A DNA stretch of 64,000 bases, taken from contig JAZAYU010001067.1 of assembly GCA_038501625.1 (NCBI GenBank), forward strand, positions 30,504-94,503, written 5' to 3'. A program made the translations under genes and the position numbers. The notes beneath the pieces were generated by a model that did no database searches, was not told where the DNA came from, and was given only the letters and a program-made list of their open reading frames with translations. Source of the stretch: Corbicula japonica. Lineage: Eukaryota > Mollusca > Bivalvia > Venerida > Cyrenidae. Below are positions 57,449-64,000 of the stretch, one piece after another. Every line of letters begins with the position of its first letter. Position 1 is the first letter of the stretch.

Positions 57449-58089
57449 TCCGTATGAGAGAAACATATAACGAAATACATGACAGATAACGAACTCGCGT
57501 GAATTGCGGAAAAAACTTGGCATTTATGTACTATATCAAAAGATAAGAATATCTTAGTTTCTGTCTTAATTTGAGATATCAACGAATATCAGGATTTCCG
57601 AATATCCGTAAAATTTGTAAGTATCCGGATTTTAATTACGTATAGGAATCTTCATAAATTTTAAAAATACCGATGGGATCGAATACCAAATCTCTATTTG
57701 AATATTCGTTAGGCATATTCGAATATATTCGAATATTCGAATTTTATTCGACTTTTACAGTTTGATAATATGTTCACAAACTCAGTGTGTCCAAAAATGT
57801 ATGTTGTGGTTGAAACGAAAATGCGGCAGACAAAAACACGTTAATCCTGCGCTCAACCATGAGAACAATAAATCAAACATAGTATTTTAAAAGGATCTAT
57901 TTTCCTACCTGTAAATGGTCTTCAGGCCGGTATAGACAGATTGTTTAAGAACGAGTCCAATTATTTTACTGCAACGTTCTTTTTGAAAGAGACAACATAT
58001 GTGTTCATTGTTTTAACAAATTCCCGAATATGCGAATACAAAAACATTATTCGAATGTTCGAATATTCGGTCCCATCCCTAGTAGTCCT
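57449..58089. other. AT-rich with GAATATTCG simple sequence
   Basis: GAATATTCG/ATTCGAATA simple repeats at about 57700-57750 and 58020-58070. No gene; the 132-codon frame from 57941 runs into the inverted-repeat element that follows and is a by-product. Confidence 0.45.
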
Positions 58090-59593
58090 TATCCTTTCCG
58101 CACCCGACCCTGTTTTTCGGACGGACGTCCGTAACGTATTTAAACGTGACAAAATTTTGACTTCCCAAAACCCGACCCTGTTTTACTGGAGGACGCCCGA
58201 AACGTATTTAAACGTATGCTTTTTTCACGATTTTAAAACCCATAACGTAAATCTGCGTACTTTTTACTGCCCGTTGATAAGTGTATGTTTGAATAAAAGC
58301 ATATACGCTTTTGTCCGTTACAGGTATTCTACCTTTTAATAAAATTCGGAATTTTCAACAGGGTAAGAAACCCGATAAATAACTGTAAAGCACGTTATTA
58401 TTAAATCATATTGGTTTGACGTTTCTCATTGGATTAAACGTGATCACATGATATGCGATAAATTTCGATATTGACTCGTAGGCGGAGTCTAAATCAAATA
58501 TTGACCTGAGCGAAAAATTTCACGCGCGAATCGGCTTAGGTACGAAATACGTCACAGCGCTATTACGTCACAATGAATACAACCGTTGTAAACAAATGGC
58601 GTCTGGGTGTTGCAATGTGTAATTATATCAGGCAATGCTTCATGGTAAAGTAATGTCGCCAGTTGCAGCAACGAAACGGACAAAACATACTGTATCGGGT
58701 ACAAAGGTAGGCCCAATGTGACAATTTTGGAAATTATTTTAAAATTAAGATTTAATAATAAAGCAATTGTTGCATTTCAGTTTCGGTCAATATGATGATT
58801 TATCGACCTGACGAAGCAATATCAACCTCGGGCTACGCCCTCGGTCAATATTGCTTTATCAGGTCGATAAATCACCATATCGACCTCACTGAAATGCAAT
58901 AATTGTATATTATCTAACGTTACGGTCTTTCTCCTGTAAAAAAAAAATAGTGGAATATGCATATCAAGAATAGTGCGTTAAAATCCCGAATTTCAACGCT
59001 CTTTTACGTAATGGGTGAAAAATTCGGTTTATCGCAGGAAGACTGTAACGTAAAATTCCGAAAATCAATTAATCTAATTAATAGTCATTAATTTTTATGC
59101 CATTGCAAAAAATATCATTTTTAAGTAATTACTAGGTAGATATAGGTATTTAAAAATAATGAATAACTGTTTTGGAGCCACTTTTTTATTTTGACAATAA
59201 AAGATGAAGAAACAGCAACACATGTAATTAGATTTTTTTTTCTTAAAATTGAACTTTTTAAAATTACTAATTTTCTCATCAGATTATCTAAGTCACATGT
59301 AAACAATTTCTTACTATATGATATTTGAGAGAAAAAATGCGATGCATTCAAAGGACTTATAGTGTAAAAATACTGATCGATGATTCCGTGTTCTTCTAAA
59401 TAGCCATCAAAACAAGGACTTTTAAATAAAAAATAAAAATCCACAGGTTTCCTACGAAGAAACAGGTCGGGTTTTGAAACTCGATTTTTTATACGTTTAA
59501 ATACGTTTTGGGCGTCCTCCCGTAAAACAGGGTCGGGTTTTGAGAAGTCAAAATTTTGTCACGTTTAAATACGTTATGGTCGTGAAAAGGATA
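58090..59593. mobile_element. 1.5-kb inverted-repeat element
   Basis: Left arm (58090-58240) and right arm (about 59470-59593) share ACGTATTTAAACGTGACAAA, TTTTGACTTC(C/T)CAAAACCC and CGACCCTGTTTTAC(T/G)GGAGG in inverted orientation. Within the arms ACGTATTTAAACGT is itself repeated. The interior has a strong palindrome but no transposase. Confidence 0.6.
58788..58886. repeat. Palindrome around CTCGGGCTACGCCCTCGG
   Basis: TGATTTATCGACCTGACGAA at the left is answered by TATCAGGTCGATAAATCAC at the right, giving a hairpin of about 40-bp arms with a GC-rich centre. Confidence 0.75.
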
Positions 59594-60186
59594 TTGCTTC
59601 TCCCCAAATGTTTATTTTTTTTTCAATCAGTCCGGTAAATCGATCGTCATAAAGCACGTGGTGTTTATTTAATAATAGATAAGATGTACCAAAAGTGCAA
59701 CCTCATTGCAATCAACCAGGCGGAAGGGTCGACTGCTTGCAAATTATGCTTATCCAAAAGTTCTATTTACTAAAATGCGAAATGTTTGTCTTCCATTTAG
59801 CGTTTTAAATTAGTTTAAATAAAGTTTAACAAAAAACCCCGTAACGGTTAAAAGTAGTTATATACATTTATTATGAATTTTATTGCAGCTTCCAAGAGAT
59901 GTTAAGTGTGACTGACCAAACCATTTTTCCACAGAATTTCAATTTTATACGTACCCTACTCGGGTTATCCACACAACTCCTTAACTCCTGACACCTAACA
60001 CCTGAGCTGTAGATGGGTTAATTTCCATTTCATGCTGGGCGATGGTTAAATATCATGATAATGGTAGCCTTTTTGTTTTGAATTTATAAATCGTTTTTAT
60101 GAATAATGTGGATAATTTAAATTAAATAAATCTTATCTTTTGTTTTATTTAAATTAAATATATTTTTGATAATATACTCGATCAAT
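59594..60186. other. Nothing recognised
   Basis: AT-rich; CTGTAGATGGGTTAATTTCC near 60008 and following sequence weakly recall the RT 3' end (minus orientation). Confidence 0.35.
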
Positions 60187-60805
60187 TACCGAAAACTGGG
60201 ATATTTTGGCCTTGGTTAATAATTGGCCTAATTGGCCACCCTAATGAAAAGGCCAAAATTAAACACACCAAAATATGTCACAGGTGAAAATTAAGCCCAC
60301 TTAGTGCAAACACAACAATACAGATTATTTCTCACACTTCGCCGACGTTGATCACTATTTATCGCTTATAAATAAAAATAACTCGATATATTGCATTATT
60401 TTAAATTTCAATTTTAATTTAAGTTTGTTGGACTATTGTTTGTTGCAATAAATGTTGTGAAAATGTGAGATTGGTTATTTGCATTACACTTGTATAATTT
60501 TTATGCATTTTAAATTATATTTCTGCATGTGAAGTTTTACTTTTGTATTTAAAATAATAAATTATGAATAATTTTGCTTTCTTTTGTTGCTTTCTCCTAT
60601 ATGTATCGTTCATAAAATATGTCTAAGATAAATGCCGACTAATCTAATAAATGAGCGTAGATGACATGACAAAATAACATATTTGTGTTTAATTTTCGCC
60701 ACACAATGATTAATGGCCAAAATTAAACTGTCCAAAATAAAACACAGGCACTTTGGGGCAAAATGGCCAAAATATGACGACGCCAAAATATCCCAATTTA
60801 CGGTA
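60187..60805. mobile_element. MITE, TACCGTAAATT family, copy 2
   Basis: Left end TACCGAAAACTGGGATATTT; right, reversed, TACCGTAAATTGGGATATTT. Longer than copy 1 owing to extra AT-rich sequence around 60470-60640. It sits directly against an RT fragment, which it appears to have split. Confidence 0.75.
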
Positions 60806-61440
60806 TACGATTTTGTAGAAGTGATTTTAAACTGCAGCAGCATTGCTGAACTAAATCTGGCTATCAGCGATACATCTTGAATTAAACTTTTAAGAGTGGT
60901 ACCGATACCTTTGTTTTAAAAAGTGTTCTGTTATGCAAAGATTATCTTCACTGAAATCTTTAACATCGTTTCAAGTTGTAGAAAAGCGAACAAGCTGTAA
61001 AATATAAACTCAATAGAATGTTGCCTGTAGAATCACCATCTTAAATTGAATATTTGCGATAATAATTCAGAATTCATCTCTTTAATTATATATTTTTGTA
61101 GTTATAAAACCATTTTCAATAATAGGATCTAGATCTAGAAATTATAGTTATTTCTGAGTATTATTCTGAAGGTTGAATTAAAGTCATGTTTAGTGTTCGA
61201 TAGAAAGAAAAAAAAAACATTAAAGTCTCTTTCATAGCACACAAGAAATAGATCAGCAAGGGTGCACAATTGGTACCTTTAGGGTTGTTTTATACTATTT
61301 CTAGACCACATCTGAATATATATTATCGACTCGTCAATTTCATAAAGTATAACTCGTAAGAACCATCTGTAAGAAAACCTCTCTATTCATACGTACCAGA
61401 TTAATCTCTTTCTAATTGGAAAAAAACAAATATTCAAAAT
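60806..61440 (-). pseudogene. Decayed RT fragment
   Basis: Follows 5790-6560 (reverse RT) with many indels: TTTTAAACTGCAGCAGCATT, ATGCAAAGATTATCTTCACT, CAAGCTGTAAAATATAAACT and AAGGGTGCACAATTGGTACC. No usable frame. Confidence 0.6.
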
Positions 61441-61735
61441 AATTGACACTCGTGTATCCTTCTTTAAAAGAAACATAGCATTATTACCACCACGACCTTG
61501 TTTTAACTTTCGTCCCTTGAAAAAAAGGGAATTCAAAACTTTCACAACAGATTTGTTTTAACACCTGCTGAAAATGCTTCAAATAATGTAACTATAGTAT
61601 ACACTATTATAATATTCAAACTGAAGAGCTTTATTGCACCAATGCGCTCTGCAGGCCTAGTGATTAACCCATCTACAGTTTATCATTATGCTTACCTCTT
61701 TTGTTGCACGACGGTGCAACAAATCGATCTTCTAG
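61440..61735 (+). pseudogene. Internally deleted RT fragment in opposite orientation
   Basis: The plus strand reads the RT N-terminal region (TTGACACTCGTGTATCCTTC and CAGATTTGTTTTAACACCTG, compare 7040-7180 reversed) and then jumps to the RT end (GCGCTCTGCAGGCCTAGTGA), missing about 400 codons. Confidence 0.65.
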
Positions 61736-62215
61736 GTCTTTTAAAGAAAATATTTCCCCATAAACCTTCATAAACTCTCAAACCCCGCCACCGTCGTGCA
61801 ACCAAAGAGGTAAGCATAGTGATCAACTGTAGATGGGTTAATCACCAGGCGTGCAGAGCGCTGTAGAATATCATGTTGGAAACCTTTGTTTTGAATTTAC
61901 AGATGGATTTTACGAATAACCGGAGGAAATTAATATTGCCTTTTATATTCTTAAGTTTATAAATTAAATCTCCATAAAAAAAAACTGGCTGTGAAATACT
62001 TTGTTGCAATAGTGATTTTAAACTGCACCTGTAATTTTGAATTACATCTGGGTATCGGTGATAAAACTTGCAAAAACTTCCTTAATTTACAATACCGATA
62101 ACCTTGTTTTAAAAGTTTTTCTGTTAATAATATGCAAAGATTGAAATCATTAACATCATTGCAAGCTTTAGAAAAGCGAACAAGCTGTGAGATATAAACC
62201 CCGTAAGATAAATAT
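61736..62215 (-). pseudogene. RT C-terminal fragment, tail-to-tail with the previous one
   Basis: Matches 5500-5990: CCATAAACCTTCATAAACTC, GAGGTAAGCATAGTGATCAA, TAAATCTCCATAAAAAAAAA and CAAGCTGTGAGATATAAACC. It includes the minus-strand YGVYISQLVRFSKAC block. It meets the plus-oriented fragment at GTGCAACAAA (about 61730), creating an inverted repeat of the shared RT end. Confidence 0.7.
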
Positions 62216-62717
62216 ATATATGTAAACGTATGAGTACAGTCACTTGTAGAATGATATTTGTACATTTCTACTGCTCGTTAATAAATTACCTTCAGACATT
62301 GTTGACCTTATGGACTGTCTTTCTGTGGCAGTAATTGTTCACAACAGTGGACGTATTTAAACGTGGACTCCCATAGCAAGTTAGTTTTCAAGGTAAGAAA
62401 TGAACGCGAAAGTGGACATTTGAACATTATTTCCCTTTTATTTAATTTCTTACGCATACGTCAAAAAAGGGGAAAATTTGACAGGGTATCTGAGAATATA
62501 AATTCTGCATATCACAGACAACGCCAAAGCAAAATTTAAAAAGCAGGAATTGTGGAGTGCGCATGCGCGGTAATGGCGGTATATTTGAAATTGAGAAAGT
62601 GAAAACAGGATTTTATTGTTTGTTATAAAGTTACATGAATAATAAGAAAGTTGGAATAGCAATGATGGTCGTTAAAAGGTTTGAACTTTGTGTTGCTCAT
62701 AAAGAAAATCTGTTTAA
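62216..62717. other. Probable 5' UTR of the LINE, plus unknown sequence
   Basis: GTGCGCATGCGCGGTAATGG near 62556 is a GC-rich, YY1-like or promoter-like island in an AT-rich context just upstream of the LINE ORF1. It could be part of an internal LINE promoter. The left part (62216-62450) is unassigned; ACGTATTTAAACGTGGACTC at about 62350 recalls the arm motif of the 58.1-kb element. Confidence 0.35.
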
Positions 62718-63837
62718 ATGACTAGGAAACGAAAAATGACATTGTTTCTCCTACTGTATCACCGGTAGATGGTCAACAAGTTACCCAGTCAAAGAAGAAA
62801 ACTAAAAAGGAAGCTAAAATTAGTTCTAGCAGTATTGGAAACTCGAGCCAAGGGGCAGTTAATAATATTCATCATATCCCGCATACTCCTGTTAGCAAAA
62901 CAACTCAACAATATTATTTACCACACGGTGTACCACATCCTGCTCAATATTCATTATTCAATGGAGGATCTCCAGTGTTATCACAAAGTAACATTCTTTC
63001 TGACCCATTTCAAACAAACTTGAATAAACTAGAGCATATCGAAAAGAAACTCGGTCAGCTTGACAGAATTCGGTCCATTGTGAGTAACTTAACGGTACGC
63101 ATCGATAGCTTAGACAAGAAGATCATTGACTTTGAAACTAGCCAAAAATTCACGAGTGACCAATATGATGCAATCTCGGAAAGCACGAGTTCAAACAAAC
63201 AGAGCCTAGATATATTACAGACTGAGGTCAAGAGGCTGTCCATCGAGAATGATAAATTAAAGCAGGATGGTTATAGGATGTCCGAAAATATAATTGACCT
63301 TAAGTGCCGTTCTATGAGGGACTACCTACTTTTTTTCGGGATCCCAGAAGGCAGTATTGTTGCATTTAATCTGCGCGGTGTGAACGCCAATAGCCAAGGC
63401 GAGGAAACTAATGGTGTCGATATGATATGATATTTTCTCCGGATCAAGCGCTAGAGCCCAACGAGTGCGCCCAGCCATCAGTGTCACCCTCTGATACTTC
63501 TCATCCGTGTGATTCCGGTCTACAGAGCATGGAACCCCGCACTAACGAGAGAAGTTACGCATCAATAGCAAGCAACACACCAGCGACTGTGACCAACGAT
63601 TGTAAGGCTAAAGTGCTTAAATTCTGTGATCAAGATTAGAAAATTAAACCTGTGAACTTGAATAACATCAGGGCACATCGCGTTGGTAAACCTATACCTG
63701 GTAAAACCCGCCCCATAGTGGCAAAACTCGATGAAGATTCTAAAAGCTTGATCAAAAGTGCACTGAAAGGTATAAATTTGAGATTAACAATGTGGAATAA
63801 AAGGGGCCACTTGTTACCGAAACGTGTTAGGATCTAG
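62718..63837 (+). pseudogene. LINE ORF1 (L1-like), frame broken
   Basis: A likely start MTRKRK (62718) is followed by a 1-nt loss in an A run. The next frame then reads through SPVDGQQVTQSKKKTKKEAK and a Ser/Asn/His-rich linker into the coiled coil from 62975 (KLEHIEKKLGQLDRIRSIVS; LDILQTEVKRLSIENDKL) and the RRM-like core start LKCRSMRDYLLFFGIPEG. A frame change occurs at about 63428 (GATATGATATGATA repeat), then EPRTNERSYASIAS and KVLKFCDQD, a stop at 63637-63639, and NLNNIRAHRVGKPIPGKTRP followed by IVAKLDEDSK to 63837. Coiled coil, RRM and C-terminal domain in this order is the L1/Tx1 ORF1 layout (RNA-binding chaperone of the retrotransposition RNP). With three breaks it is not functional as read. 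Confidence 0.75.
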
Positions 63838-63842
63838 CAGAA

Positions 63843-64000
63843 AAGTATGATATCGGTATTCTTTCTTGGAATATCGAAGGTTTGTCCAGCTGCCTAGATG
63901 ATGACGATTTTCTTAACTTTATATATGACTATGACATTGTTTTTATAAGTGAAACATGGCAGAAGAGCTCTGATAATTTTTGTTTAGATGGGTTTGAGTG
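63843..64000 (+). pseudogene. LINE ORF2, start of AP-like endonuclease (cut by window end)
   Basis: The frame reads YDIGILSWNIEGLSSCLDDD, then DIVFISETWQKS, the first two motifs of the APE-type endonuclease (catalytic Asn in SWNIEG and Glu in ISETW). It starts only a few bases after ORF1. The RT lies beyond the window. ORF2 itself shows no break in the 50 codons visible, but because ORF1 is broken the copy is scored as probably dead. Confidence 0.75.

Noticed and set aside
57941..58339. 132-codon frame across 57.9-58.3 kb
   Set aside because: Crosses the border of an inverted-repeat element; the opposite arm at 59.5 kb shows the sequence belongs to the element, not to a gene.

Overview
This is animal nuclear DNA, most likely from a bivalve mollusc. 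The evidence is a cluster of secreted C1q-domain genes with a signal-peptide exon, AT-rich introns and intergenic DNA, and a very dense load of retroelements, tRNA-derived SINEs, MITEs and microsatellite-bearing repeats of the kind described in clams and oysters. No bacterial-style operons, plant features or genuine RNA genes were seen. The clade call is an inference from gene family and repeat style; the species cannot be told from the sequence.

Left third (1-30.4 kb): the only clear gene family is a C1q cluster with six loci. They are a 5'-truncated copy at 0.3-0.6 kb (+), an intact two-exon gene at 2.46-3.33 kb (+), a copy at 12.0-13.0 kb (-) with a 2-nt deletion that a shifted acceptor could rescue, an intact gene at 20.39-21.73 kb (+), a copy at 26.8-27.8 kb (-) with an in-frame stop, and a copy at 28.86-30.18 kb (+) with a 1-nt deletion. 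Each two-exon copy has a signal peptide plus short coiled coil in exon 1, a phase-1 intron at the same place, and the globular C1q domain in exon 2. The + copies and - copies are two subfamilies in convergent pairs. The pair plus its spacer is duplicated: about 2.2-13.1 kb matches about 20.1-27.9 kb. The two units differ by a 2.6-kb retroelement deletion, a tandem SINE array of about 1 kb and a hairpin. The 13.1-20 kb spacer holds a Tc1 remnant, a TIR element, and a LINE 3' end inserted into an older repeat.

Middle third (30.2-46.5 kb): mostly repeats. A composite element (30.5-33.25 kb) combines a long pentanucleotide array, a CCCA array, about six 165-185-bp repeats and a terminal hairpin, resembling the pearl/Helitron-like bivalve elements. 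Further on are a SINE nested in another repeat (38.7 kb), a broken Tc1-like transposase (42.1-42.9 kb), and a two-exon hypothetical gene ending in a possible CaaX box (45.84-46.50 kb).

Right third (46.5-64 kb): inverted-repeat transposons and retroelement wreckage. A 1.6-kb element sits between TTAA sites (48.3-49.9 kb). A 2.54-kb element at 54.9-57.4 kb has 430-bp TIRs that start with CACAGTG, identical to the RAG recombination-signal heptamer, and a perfect 5-bp target duplication. There are also two copies of a TACCGTAAATT MITE, several fragments of the same reverse transcriptase seen nearly whole at 5.5-7.5 kb, and at the right edge the 5' half of an L1-like LINE (ORF1 and the start of ORF2 endonuclease).

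The two intact C1q genes and possibly the 45.8-kb gene are the only host genes that look functional. Everything else supportable is mobile or repetitive DNA. Repeat relationships were judged by eye, so copy limits are approximate to tens of bases unless terminal motifs are given.
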